In this document: in pieces, positions 42,900-51,667 of the stretch
Layout of the letters: each line of letters opens with the position of its first letter
How positions within the stretch are numbered: position 1 is the first letter of the stretch
NCBI GenBank assembly: GCA_029338835.1
Contig: JAQYBD010000106.1
Span: forward strand, 18,623 to 82,622
Origin: Selenomonadaceae bacterium
GTDB taxonomy: Bacteria > Bacillota > Negativicutes > Selenomonadales > Selenomonadaceae
Direction of reading: 5' to 3'
Length of the DNA: 64,000 nucleotides
The notes under the pieces: model-generated
Seen by the model: only the letters and a program-made list of their open reading frames with translations
Told to the model about the DNA's origin: nothing
Database searches by the model: none
Position numbers and translations under genes: made by a program

Positions 42900-43352
42900 G
42901 TGCCTGTAACGGCTTGGTTCCTGAAAGGTGTACGCGTCGTGCTGGAATACGGCATGCTCTTGTGGCTCCTGTGGTTTACCGTCAAGTTGTCGAAGTCTCT
43001 CTTCGGCGCGGTGCGCACCAGGGAAAAGGCCCTGCGTCCACCGGAGACGAGTCCTCTTGAAGCTGTCCTGTCTGTACGGGAGGCACCGGAACAAGAACTC
43101 AAGGGGAAGCGTTTTGCCTTTGGCGAGCAGATTGCCATCGGCCGCGGTCCCGATAATCATATCATCATTCCCGAAGGGTATGTGTCCCATCATCATGCTG
43201 TCATCTATCGTCATGGCAATCAATATGTCATTGAAGATCTCGGCAGCGTCAATCATACCTATGTGAATGGCAAGATACTGGAGGGCAAAGCCTATGTGCG
43301 CCCAGGTGACAAGATACGCATTGGTCTGGTCACGCTTCAGTTCGAGAGGTGA
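42900..43352 (+). CDS. FhaB/FipA-like protein (membrane helix + FHA domain)
   Basis: A 150-residue protein starting with GTG directly after the previous stop. One N-terminal membrane helix (LEYGMLLWLLWFTVKL) anchors a cytosolic FHA domain with AIGRGPDNHIIIPE, VSHHHAVIYRHG and SVNHTYVNGKIL. The usual (S/T)xxNGT turn reads SVNHTYVNG, a slight variant. It probably recruits phosphorylated partners of the adjacent kinase. Its stop overlaps the phosphatase start. Confidence 0.88.
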   Translation: MPVTAWFLKGVRVVLEYGMLLWLLWFTVKLSKSLFGAVRTREKALRPPETSPLEAVLSVREAPEQELKGKRFAFGEQIAIGRGPDNHIIIPEGYVSHHHAVIYRHGNQYVIEDLGSVNHTYVNGKILEGKAYVRPGDKIRIGLVTLQFER

Positions 43353-44062
43353 GTAGTTTGAATAGAGTTTATGAAGCGACAGATGTCGGATGCGTACGCC
43401 CTATAAACGAAGACCGTGCGGCTATCTTTGAGCCGTCTGTCTACGTGGTGGCAGATGGCATGGGCGGTCATGCTGCCGGTGAAGTGGCCAGCCATATCCT
43501 CGTGGATGTCGTGCGGCAGGAACTGGCAGGCCGCGCAGCCCTCGGCGAGGCGGATCTTTCTGCTGCCATCCATGCGGCGAACCGAGCCATCCTGCAGACT
43601 GTGGCGGAACGGCCGGACTGCCAGGGGATGGGAACAACGGCGACCATCCTGCATCTTGATGGCGACCAGGCTTGGTGGGCGCATGTCGGAGACAGCCGCC
43701 TTTACCTGCTTCATGGCGGCGCGCTGCATCAGGTTACGCGCGACCATTCCTACGTCGAAGATCTGGTGGCCAGGGGGGAACTCACGGAGGAAGAGGCCCG
43801 CATTCACCCGCGGAAGAATGTCCTGACGCGTGCCGTAGGCGTAGAGAATGACATCCTCGTGGATACGGGGCGCTTTGCCATTGAGCCGGGCGATGTGTTG
43901 CTGCTGGCGACAGATGGTCTCATGAATATGGTGCCGGAAGCTGAGATGATCGCTATCCTCAGCCGTCAGGAAGGCAATGCAGCGCAGGCACTCGTCGATG
44001 CTGCCCTCGCCTCAGGAGGACGTGATAATGTGACGGCAATCGTGGTGGTGCATGCATCATGA
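43349..44062 (+). CDS. prpC: PP2C-family Ser/Thr protein phosphatase
   Basis: It reverses phosphorylation by the PASTA kinase. The 237-residue protein has the metal-site motifs VRPINEDRA, VADGMGGHAAGE, HVGDSRLYLL, LLATDGLMNMV and GGRDNVTAIVV, a complete PP2C set. It starts with GTG inside the end of the upstream FHA gene and overlaps the next gene by 4 bases. Confidence 0.94.
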   Translation: MSSLNRVYEATDVGCVRPINEDRAAIFEPSVYVVADGMGGHAAGEVASHILVDVVRQELAGRAALGEADLSAAIHAANRAILQTVAERPDCQGMGTTATILHLDGDQAWWAHVGDSRLYLLHGGALHQVTRDHSYVEDLVARGELTEEEARIHPRKNVLTRAVGVENDILVDTGRFAIEPGDVLLLATDGLMNMVPEAEMIAILSRQEGNAAQALVDAALASGGRDNVTAIVVVHAS

Positions 44063-45327
44063 AGAATTGGAGCCTGCTGCTGGCACCTGCCGGGATCCTC
44101 ATTGCCGGGCTGGGGGTGCTGTATCTGAAAGCACATCCCGCTGTGGGACGTGTCACGCCCGATATGATCCTTGGACTTTCCTACCTGCCCTGGCTGGCTG
44201 CCGTCATCATCGTTTCCCTGGTGATCCAGGCCATTCTTGTGCGTCACAAGATGGATGCATGCCTCTTTCCCATTGTCATGACACTGGCTAGTGTCGGCGT
44301 CGTGGAAATCGCGCGCCTGAAGCCGTCTCTGCTCGTGCCTCAGCTGCGCTGGCTGCTGATTGCCATGTTCCTGATGGTGGTGCTGGTGCGTTTATGGGGC
44401 CGTGTCCACCGTTTGCTGGAATACCCTTATATCCTGGGGATTTGCTGCGTCATCGTCCTGTTCTTGCCGCTCCTTTTCGGCACAGAGATCGGCGGCAGCC
44501 GGAATTGGCTTGTGCTTGGTCCGTTCTCTGTGCAGCCGTCGGAGTTCGGCAAGATCCTCATCGTCCTGTTCCTGGCAGCATACCTTTCTGACCATCGCCG
44601 CGTCCTGACCATGCCGGCTCGGCGCATCCTGTTCCTGCGCTTGCCGCCGCTGCGTTTCATCGCACCGCTCATCTTCATCTGGGGGATGGCTGTACTGATG
44701 TTTGTCGTGGAACGCGACCTTGGCTCGGCCCTTTTATTCTTTGGTATTGCCGTACTCATGACGTACATGGCGACGGGAAGCCGTTCGTATGTTTTCCTGG
44801 CCTTGACATTCATGGGGATCGCGGCTGTCATCTGCTATCTGGCCTTTGGTCATGTGCGCGTGCGCTTTGATATCTGGCTGAATCCCTGGCAGGATCCCAA
44901 TGGCATGGCCTACCAGATCGTGCAGTCGCTCTTTTCCTTCGGTACCGGCGGCATCTGGGGAACTGGCTTTGGCTTCGGGCATCCCGGCTTCATCCCGGAA
45001 GTGCATACGGATTTCATTTTTGCGGCCATTGCCGAAGAAATGGGACTGATTGCTTCACTGATGCTGATGGCCTGCTATTTGCTGGCGTTCTGGCGCGGCA
45101 TCTGCATTGCACTTGCCTGTCAGCGGGAAAAAGACCTGCTGCTGGCTGCTGGCTGCAGTACACTGCTGCTGATGCAGGCGTTCATCATCATCGCCGGTGT
45201 GACGAAATTCCTGCCGCTGACGGGCATTACGCTGCCCTTCATCAGTTATGGCGGCAGTTCCATGGTGTCGGGCTTTTTGCTGCTCGGCATGCTGATATCC
45301 CTGTCAAAGGAGCAGAAGAATGGCTGA
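44059..45327 (+). CDS. SEDS-family peptidoglycan polymerase (FtsW/RodA)
   Basis: A 422-residue membrane protein with about 12 helices, which polymerises glycan strands from lipid II. The SEDS signature residues appear in NWLVLGPFSVQPSEFGKI, VVERDLGSALLFFGI (with the conserved Asp of the active loop region) and the C-terminal PLTGITLPFISYGGSSMV. It overlaps the transpeptidase gene by 8 bases, giving the usual SEDS plus class B PBP pair. RodA-like rather than FtsW by context with PbpA. Confidence 0.93.
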   Translation: MKNWSLLLAPAGILIAGLGVLYLKAHPAVGRVTPDMILGLSYLPWLAAVIIVSLVIQAILVRHKMDACLFPIVMTLASVGVVEIARLKPSLLVPQLRWLLIAMFLMVVLVRLWGRVHRLLEYPYILGICCVIVLFLPLLFGTEIGGSRNWLVLGPFSVQPSEFGKILIVLFLAAYLSDHRRVLTMPARRILFLRLPPLRFIAPLIFIWGMAVLMFVVERDLGSALLFFGIAVLMTYMATGSRSYVFLALTFMGIAAVICYLAFGHVRVRFDIWLNPWQDPNGMAYQIVQSLFSFGTGGIWGTGFGFGHPGFIPEVHTDFIFAAIAEEMGLIASLMLMACYLLAFWRGICIALACQREKDLLLAAGCSTLLLMQAFIIIAGVTKFLPLTGITLPFISYGGSSMVSGFLLLGMLISLSKEQKNG

Positions 45328-46714
45328 TTGGAAAATCAAACGGCAGGTCCTGCGTGCTGCTTCCGTCTGCATGGTCCTGTTTGGTATCCTGGCTGTCTAT
45401 GTCATTTACCTGTCGACCTGGGAAGCGGATGACCTGGCTCATAACCCGCTCAATATGCGCAGTGCGGCGGCGCGCTCAGATATCGTGCGTGGCTCCATCC
45501 TCTCGGCAGACGGCAAGGTCTTGGCCCAGACAGAGGCGGACGGCAAAAGGGTCTACCCCTTTGGTGATGTCATGGCTGCCGTAACGGGGTATAATGGAGA
45601 GCAGATCGGCAGTGCCGGCATTGAAGGCCATGCCAATCCTGCGCTCCTGGGCATCACGGGGGACATGAGCCGCCTGGGGCCGCTGGCGCAGCTCCTGCAG
45701 TCGGATCGCGGCAATGATGTCAAGCTGACCATCGATTCCCGGGCCCAGCAGGCAGCTTTTTCAGGACTTGGCGGCAGGCGCGGGGCTGTGGTGGTACTCG
45801 ATGCGAGTACTGGGGCTGTCCTGGCCATGGTCAGCTCGCCTGCCTATGACCCGAATGATATCGAGGCCAACTGGAAGAACCTTTCGCAGCAGGAAGCAAG
45901 TCCGCTGCTCAATCGCGCAGTCCAGGGTCTTTATCCGCCTGGCTCGACCATCAAGCCGATGATTGCGGATGCAGCACTCACAGATGGCGCGACCAGTGAA
46001 GCGGAAATCTTTGACTGCGACGGTGTCCTTGATGTCGGCGGCGGCCATACGATACGCGAGAGTCATGGTGAGGTGCATGGCAGGGTCAATCTGCGTCAAG
46101 CGGTGACGGAATCCTGCAATGTGACTTTCGGCACGCTCGGGATGCGCCTTGGTGACAGCAAGCTCCAAAAGGCCTTTGAACGCTTTGGCTTTGCCAAGGA
46201 AATCGGGGAGGAAATCCTCATGACCAAATCGCATTTTCCGGAGTTCGGCAAATTGTCAGCCGGGGATCAGGCTCAGACGGCAATCGGCCAGAGCGCTCTG
46301 CTCGTCACGCCGATGCACATGGCTCTGCTGGCCGATGCCTTTGCGCATGGCGGCACTATCATGAAACCGTATCTTGTCCAGGAGATCGTGACGCCAGGCG
46401 GCACGGTACTCCAGGAGACCAGGCCGTCCGTCTGGCTGAAGGCCACGACACCGCAGATGGCTGCGACGATTGACAGCTATATGGAAGATGTCGTGACGAA
46501 AGGTACGGGGACAGCTGCAAAAGTCAGTGGCGTACGCGTGACTGGCAAGACGGGGACGGCGGAGAACGCCGCTGGCAGGGATCATGCCTGGTTCATCGGC
46601 TCGGCGGAACTGCCTGCGCGCAAGATCGTTTTTGCCGTTTTGGTCGAGAATGCCGGTGGCGGCGGTACAGAAGCGGCACCGATTGCCCGTCAGATCATCC
46701 AGAGCCTGATGTGA
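45320..46714 (+). CDS. Class B penicillin-binding protein, transpeptidase (PbpA-like)
   Basis: It cross-links peptidoglycan at the outer face of the inner membrane. The 464-residue protein has one N-terminal membrane anchor (about residues 11-31), a short linker domain, then the transpeptidase with the SxxK motif GSTIKPM, SxN as ESCNVTF, and KTGTAEN. The N-terminal region is short, as in actinobacterial PbpA. It is paired with the SEDS polymerase and precedes the PASTA kinase by 33 bases. Confidence 0.94.
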   Translation: MADWKIKRQVLRAASVCMVLFGILAVYVIYLSTWEADDLAHNPLNMRSAAARSDIVRGSILSADGKVLAQTEADGKRVYPFGDVMAAVTGYNGEQIGSAGIEGHANPALLGITGDMSRLGPLAQLLQSDRGNDVKLTIDSRAQQAAFSGLGGRRGAVVVLDASTGAVLAMVSSPAYDPNDIEANWKNLSQQEASPLLNRAVQGLYPPGSTIKPMIADAALTDGATSEAEIFDCDGVLDVGGGHTIRESHGEVHGRVNLRQAVTESCNVTFGTLGMRLGDSKLQKAFERFGFAKEIGEEILMTKSHFPEFGKLSAGDQAQTAIGQSALLVTPMHMALLADAFAHGGTIMKPYLVQEIVTPGGTVLQETRPSVWLKATTPQMAATIDSYMEDVVTKGTGTAAKVSGVRVTGKTGTAENAAGRDHAWFIGSAELPARKIVFAVLVENAGGGGTEAAPIARQIIQSLM

Positions 46715-46747
46715 GTCAGACGATTAACTATAGTAGGGGGAACAGAT

Positions 46748-48520
46748 ATGTTACAGCGTATCTTAGATCAGCGCTATGAGCTCGAGGAGCTGATCGGCGG
46801 AGGCGGGATGGCCGATGTCTACAGAGCAAAAGACCTGTTGCTGAATCGGCCAGTGGCCGTCAAGATCCTGCACGAACAGTTCAAGCAGGACAAAGAATTC
46901 ATCGAGAAGTTCCAGCGTGAGGCCCAGGCAGCGGCCCGCCTTTCCCATCCCAATATTGTCAACATCTACGACGTCGGCGTGGCTGACGGCGATCACTATA
47001 TCGTCATGGAATATGTGCCGGGACGCACGCTGAAGGACAGGATCCGGCAGGAAGGTCATCTTCCTGTCGGAGAATCCCTGCGCATTGCGCGTGAGATCAG
47101 TGAGGCGCTGGCTCATGCTCATGCCAACAACCTCGTGCATTGTGACATCAAGCCGCACAACATCCTGATGATGCCGGACGGCCATGCAAAGGTGGCTGAT
47201 TTCGGCATTGCGCGTGCCGTGACGGAGTCGACGATGACATACAGCGGCAATGTGGTGGGGTCTGTGCATTATTTTTCACCGGAACAGGCCAAGGGGACAA
47301 TGATTACCCCGAAGTCTGATGTCTACTCGCTCGGCGTCGTACTCTATGAGATGCTGACGGGCAAGTTGCCTTTCACCGGGGAGACGCCGGTGAGCATTGC
47401 CGTCAAGCATCTGCAGGATGAGCCGGTCTCCGTGCGCCAGCTGAATCCATCCATCCCGCCGGTGGTGGAGGCACTCGTGGCGAGAGCCATGAGCAAAGAC
47501 CCTGCACTGCGTCCGACGAGTGCAGAATTCGTCCAGGAGATCCAGCATGCAGAGCGCATGATCTTGACGGGAGGCGGAGCCGCTTCGGCCCTGCCGGTCG
47601 ATCCGGATGCCACGCAGGTACTGCCGCGCGTGCAGGATACGGGAACGCTGCCGCCTCGCCGCATGCGGGAACAGGAAGATCATGAAGACGAGCCGCAGGA
47701 GGAAAAATCCATATTCAAGTCGAAAAAGTTCATTGTGGGATTGCTGCTCGTGTTGCTGACCGGCTTCTTTGTCGGTGCATTCATGAGTTATGGCAAATTC
47801 TGGAGTACGGCAGAAGTCGTGGTGCCAGATGTCACGGGCAAGCAGATGACACTGGCCCGCCAGATCCTTGAAGATAAGAAGCTGCGCGTCAATGTCGCGG
47901 AAACGTACAATGCCGATGTACCTGCGGGGCAAGTCGTGTCGCAGACGCCTGAAGGCGGTACGAAGGTCAAGGAGGAACGCCTGGTGACGATTTATGTCAG
48001 CAAGGGCGGCGAAGACGTGGAGATGCCGGATCTCACCGGTATGTCAAAGGTCGATGCGGAGGCCCAGCTCAAGAAGATGGGACTGAAGCTTGGCTCGGTT
48101 TATGAGAAATATTCCGATGAAGAAGCCGGCACCGTCATCAAGCAGGATCCGCGGGCGGGCTCAAAGATCAGCCGCGGGCAGAGCGTCGATATCACAGTCA
48201 GCAAAGGCAAGCAGACGAAAAAAGTCAGTGTCCCGGATGTGACGGGCGGCAATCTCGCGGCGGCCAAATCGGTGCTGCAGAGTCATGGCCTCAAGGTAGG
48301 CAGCGTGACGTATGAGAGCAGCCGCCAGGCTCCGGGGACAGTCATCCGCCAGTCACCGGCCAGCGGTGAAGTGGAGGAAGGGACGAGCATCAGCCTGGTG
48401 GTCGCACAGGAGGCCAAAACGCAGGTCCAGAAGCAGGATAATAAAGAGCCGGGCAAGAATACAAGCCAGGGTGATGGCAAAACGCCGGTGCGTCAGGGTG
48501 AACCTGGCAAAGAGCGCTGA
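46748..48520 (+). CDS. prkC: PASTA-domain Ser/Thr protein kinase (PrkC/PknB type)
   Basis: A receptor kinase of 590 residues that senses lipid II or muropeptides. The kinase domain has GGGGMADVY, the VAVKIL lysine (Lys39), HCDIKPHNIL at 131-140 and DFGIA. The usual HRD is HCD, making it a non-RD kinase. A membrane helix lies near residues 325-345, followed by three PASTA repeats (from VVPDVTGKQM, EMPDLTGMSK and SVPDVTGGNL) and a polar Gln/Lys tail. It closes the cassette before rsgA. Confidence 0.95.
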   Translation: MLQRILDQRYELEELIGGGGMADVYRAKDLLLNRPVAVKILHEQFKQDKEFIEKFQREAQAAARLSHPNIVNIYDVGVADGDHYIVMEYVPGRTLKDRIRQEGHLPVGESLRIAREISEALAHAHANNLVHCDIKPHNILMMPDGHAKVADFGIARAVTESTMTYSGNVVGSVHYFSPEQAKGTMITPKSDVYSLGVVLYEMLTGKLPFTGETPVSIAVKHLQDEPVSVRQLNPSIPPVVEALVARAMSKDPALRPTSAEFVQEIQHAERMILTGGGAASALPVDPDATQVLPRVQDTGTLPPRRMREQEDHEDEPQEEKSIFKSKKFIVGLLLVLLTGFFVGAFMSYGKFWSTAEVVVPDVTGKQMTLARQILEDKKLRVNVAETYNADVPAGQVVSQTPEGGTKVKEERLVTIYVSKGGEDVEMPDLTGMSKVDAEAQLKKMGLKLGSVYEKYSDEEAGTVIKQDPRAGSKISRGQSVDITVSKGKQTKKVSVPDVTGGNLAAAKSVLQSHGLKVGSVTYESSRQAPGTVIRQSPASGEVEEGTSISLVVAQEAKTQVQKQDNKEPGKNTSQGDGKTPVRQGEPGKER

Positions 48521-48552
48521 CCCGTGCCGGCAATGAGAGAAAGAGAGGCAGT

Positions 48553-49449
48553 ATGTTAGAAGGCCGCGTCATTAAGGCATACAACAGTTTTTTCTATGTA
48601 GCTACCTCAGAGGGGCTGATATCCTCCAAGCTGCGCGGTAAGTTCAAGAAAACGCGCAAGAGTACCGGTGTCGTGCCGGGGGATCGCGTTGCAGTGGAAC
48701 TCCTTCCCGATGGTACGGGTGTCATCGAGCGCCTGCTGCCGCGCATGAATTTGCTGCGGCGTCCGGCTGTCGCCAATCTCACACAAGTCGTGCTGACCTT
48801 TGCTGCTGCTCAGCCGGATCTGCATCCGCTGCTGCTCAACCGTTTCCTGGTGCTGGCTGAATGGTCTGGCATCGATAAAATCATCCTCTGCATCAATAAG
48901 ATGGATCTCTATGCAGGCGACGGTGCGTCATTCCTCGCGCTCTATGAGGACATCGGGTATCCTGTGCTGCGTGTATCCGCGCATACGGGAGAAGGCCTTG
49001 CGGCTTTGCGGGAGCATTTGTGCGGGGAGACTTCCGTGTTTGCCGGCCCTTCCGGCGTGGGAAAATCTTCTCTGATGAATGCCATCGACCCGTCGCTCGC
49101 GCTGCAGACCGGCGAGGTCAGCGACAAGATCAAGCGCGGCCGCCATACAACTCGCGTGGCGGAACTGCTGCCTTACGCAGGCGGTTATGTTGTCGATACG
49201 CCCGGCTTCAGTGCGATGGAACTCACCGAACTCGACACGGCCGTCCTGCCTGATTGCTTCCCCGAGTTCCGTCCGTATCTTGGGCATTGCCGTTTCCAGC
49301 CCTGCAGCCATAGCCATGAGCCGGACTGTGCCGTCAAAGCAGCCGTGGCATCTGGAGCCATTGCAGAGGAGCGGTATCAGGCCTATTTGAGCATCCTGTC
49401 TGAAATCAAAGAAAATCAAGTGATTGCGAGAAAGAAGGAATACAAATGA
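48553..49449 (+). CDS. rsgA: Ribosome small-subunit GTPase RsgA
   Basis: A circularly permuted GTPase for late 30S maturation. The 298-residue protein has an OB-fold N-terminus (GRVIKAYNSFFYV), then the permuted motifs in order: G4 NKMDL, G1 GPSGVGKSS, G3 DTPGFS. The C-terminal zinc motif is CRFQPCSHSHEPDC. It is located between prkC and rpe as in Bacillus and relatives, and overlaps rpe by 4 bases. Confidence 0.96.
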   Translation: MLEGRVIKAYNSFFYVATSEGLISSKLRGKFKKTRKSTGVVPGDRVAVELLPDGTGVIERLLPRMNLLRRPAVANLTQVVLTFAAAQPDLHPLLLNRFLVLAEWSGIDKIILCINKMDLYAGDGASFLALYEDIGYPVLRVSAHTGEGLAALREHLCGETSVFAGPSGVGKSSLMNAIDPSLALQTGEVSDKIKRGRHTTRVAELLPYAGGYVVDTPGFSAMELTELDTAVLPDCFPEFRPYLGHCRFQPCSHSHEPDCAVKAAVASGAIAEERYQAYLSILSEIKENQVIARKKEYK

Positions 49450-50096
49450 TCAAGATTGCACCATCTATCCTGTCGGCTGATTTTGCACATCTGGCAGATG
49501 AAGTCAAGCGCGTGACCGATGCCGGTGCGGAGTATGTCCACATCGATGTCATGGATGGCACGTTCGTGCCGAATATCACGCTTGGCTCGCCGGTCGTCAA
49601 GAGCTTGCGCAAGACTTCTCAGGCCGTTTTCGATGTCCATCTGATGGTTGAGCATCCCGAGACACAGATTGCGGCATTTGCCGAAGCAGGCGCTGATATC
49701 ATCACGTTCCATATTGAAGCTGCCAAACACAGCCATCGTATCGTCCAGCAGATCAAGGCAGCGGGCTGCAAGGCCGGCGTTGCCCTGAATCCGGGAACGA
49801 GCCTGGCTATGATCGAGGAACTGCTGCAGGATCTGGACATGGTCCTCATCATGACGGTCAATCCGGGCTTTGGCGGGCAGAAATTCATTGCTTCTCAGCT
49901 CGACAAGATCCATATGCTGCGTCATACCATCCAGGATATGGGCTTTGATTGCGATATCGAAGTGGATGGTGGCATCAATGCTGAGACCAGCAAACTGGTC
50001 CGTCAGGCCGGTGCCAATATCCTCGTGGCCGGTTCCGCCATCTACGGTGCGGAGGATGTGGCCAAGGCCATCACGGATATCCGCGGTGATGCCTGA
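49446..50096 (+). CDS. rpe: Ribulose-phosphate 3-epimerase
   Basis: It interconverts ribulose 5-phosphate and xylulose 5-phosphate. The 216-residue TIM barrel has IAPSILSADFAHL, HIDVMDGTFVPNITLG, HLMVEHPE, MTVNPGFGGQKF and EVDGGIN, so all metal and catalytic residues are present. Its ATG overlaps the rsgA stop. It ends the long housekeeping transcript. Confidence 0.97.
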   Translation: MIKIAPSILSADFAHLADEVKRVTDAGAEYVHIDVMDGTFVPNITLGSPVVKSLRKTSQAVFDVHLMVEHPETQIAAFAEAGADIITFHIEAAKHSHRIVQQIKAAGCKAGVALNPGTSLAMIEELLQDLDMVLIMTVNPGFGGQKFIASQLDKIHMLRHTIQDMGFDCDIEVDGGINAETSKLVRQAGANILVAGSAIYGAEDVAKAITDIRGDA

Positions 50097-50160
50097 TTGC
50101 ACCCCGATATGAATCAATAAATCATCTGGCAGTCTTTGCCAGGCAAGGAGTTTTTCAGAT

Positions 50161-50844
50161 ATGGAAAAAGCAGTCGTTTTACTTTCTGGCGGCTTGGACA
50201 GCTGTACGTGCATGGCTGTGGCCAAGTCCAAGGGATATGAAGTCTATCCCATCAGTTTCAACTATCATCAGCGTCATAGCATCGAACTTGAGGGTGCGAA
50301 AAAAATTGCCGCTTTTTATGGTGTCAAGAAACATCTGATCATCGAGACGAACATGGAAGCCATTGGCGGTTCAGCTCTGACGGATGCTCAGATCGAGGTT
50401 CCCGAGGGCGATGTCAACCGCACGTCGGTCCCACCCACGTATGTGCCGGCCCGCAACCTGATTTTTCTTTCCTATGCGATGGGGTATGCAGAAGTACTTG
50501 GTGCCACGCATGTCTATATTGGTGTCAATTCCGTCGATTATTCGGGGTATCCGGACTGCCGCCCGGAATTCATACAGAAATTCCAGGCACTGGCCGATTA
50601 TGCGACGACGGCTACGGCTGTCAAGGGGCAGGAAATCACCATTGAGACGCCGCTGCAGGATCTCTCGAAGAAGGACATCGTCCTCCTGGGCACGAAACTT
50701 GGCGCTCCGTTCCAGTTCACGCACAGCTGCTACAAGGGCGGCGAGAAAGCATGTGGCGTGTGTGACAGTTGCAAGTTGCGCCTGCGCGGCTTTGCGGAGG
50801 CTGGCGTCGAAGACCCGGTCCCCTATGAGACGAGGGATATCTGA
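50161..50844 (+). CDS. queC: 7-cyano-7-deazaguanine (preQ0) synthase
   Basis: It converts 7-carboxy-7-deazaguanine to preQ0 for queuosine. The 227-residue protein has the PP-loop VLLSGGLDSCT and the C-terminal zinc site CYKGGEKACGVCDSC. A small hairpin (CTGGCA-GTCTT-TGCCAG, 50126-50142) lies just before the AAGGAG ribosome site. The stop overlaps folE2 by one base (TGATG), so the two are coupled. queD and queE are not adjacent. Confidence 0.95.
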   Translation: MEKAVVLLSGGLDSCTCMAVAKSKGYEVYPISFNYHQRHSIELEGAKKIAAFYGVKKHLIIETNMEAIGGSALTDAQIEVPEGDVNRTSVPPTYVPARNLIFLSYAMGYAEVLGATHVYIGVNSVDYSGYPDCRPEFIQKFQALADYATTATAVKGQEITIETPLQDLSKKDIVLLGTKLGAPFQFTHSCYKGGEKACGVCDSCKLRLRGFAEAGVEDPVPYETRDI

Positions 50845-51638
50845 TGCGGGATGTACAGAATCAGGCGGATGCCCGCGGGATTGCCATCCAGCGTGTTGGC
50901 ATCAAGGTTGCGCATTTGCCCTTTTTGATCAAGACCAAGGATGGCGGCTTCCAGCAGGTGCTGGCGCGCATCTGCTTTACCGTGGCTCTGCCGATGGAAT
51001 ACAAGGGGACACACATGAGCCGCTTCCTCGAGATCCTCATGCCGTGGAGTACGAAGCCCCTGGCAGAACCAGAAATGGAAGCCATGCTGGAGGAGGCTCT
51101 GGCACGACTCGATGCCCAGTCTGCAGAGGTGGAATTGGCCTTCAAGTATTTTATCGATAAGTATGCGCCGGTCAGTAAGCGCCACTCTGTCCTGGATCTC
51201 GATTGCCGTTTCAAGGGCGTGAAACGGCGGGGAGAAGCTATGACCTTCCAGCTGGGCGTTGATGTGCCGTTCACTTCGCTTTGTCCCTGCAGCAAGGAAA
51301 TCTCTGCCTACGGGGCGCATAACCAGCGTTCCATCTGCCGTGTGGAAGTACGCTTCCAGCAGGGCGCGGAATGCATCTTCATTGAGGATCTGGCAAAACT
51401 CGTAGAGGCTCAGGGATCGTCGCCAATCTATCCGTTGCTCAAGCGCGAAGATGAGAAGTACGTGACAGAAGCCGCTTACGAGAATCCAAAGTTCGTAGAG
51501 GATATCCTGAGGGATACGGTGCTGGCACTGCGCAGTCTGCCGGGGCTTGCCTGGTTCTCTCTGGCCTGTGAGAATTATGAATCGATCCATAATCACAATG
51601 CCTTTGCGGCTCATGAGGAGTACATCGCCCGGCCGTAA
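50844..51638 (+). CDS. folE2: GTP cyclohydrolase FolE2 (type IB)
   Basis: It makes dihydroneopterin triphosphate from GTP, the shared first step of folate and queuosine. The 264-residue protein has the FolE2 active-site stretch TSLCPCSKEISAYGAHNQRS, with the metal-ligand Cys and catalytic His, and a conserved C-terminal ENYESIHNHNAFA. Coupling to queC points to a queuosine supply role. FolE2 works without zinc, unlike FolE. Confidence 0.94.
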   Translation: MRDVQNQADARGIAIQRVGIKVAHLPFLIKTKDGGFQQVLARICFTVALPMEYKGTHMSRFLEILMPWSTKPLAEPEMEAMLEEALARLDAQSAEVELAFKYFIDKYAPVSKRHSVLDLDCRFKGVKRRGEAMTFQLGVDVPFTSLCPCSKEISAYGAHNQRSICRVEVRFQQGAECIFIEDLAKLVEAQGSSPIYPLLKREDEKYVTEAAYENPKFVEDILRDTVLALRSLPGLAWFSLACENYESIHNHNAFAAHEEYIARP

Positions 51639-51667
51639 GGCGATGTGCTGGCAGGAATGGAGTTTTC

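Noticed and set aside
50097..50160. preQ1 riboswitch before queC
   Set aside because: There is a small hairpin but no A-rich tail or C-rich loop arranged as in preQ1 aptamers.
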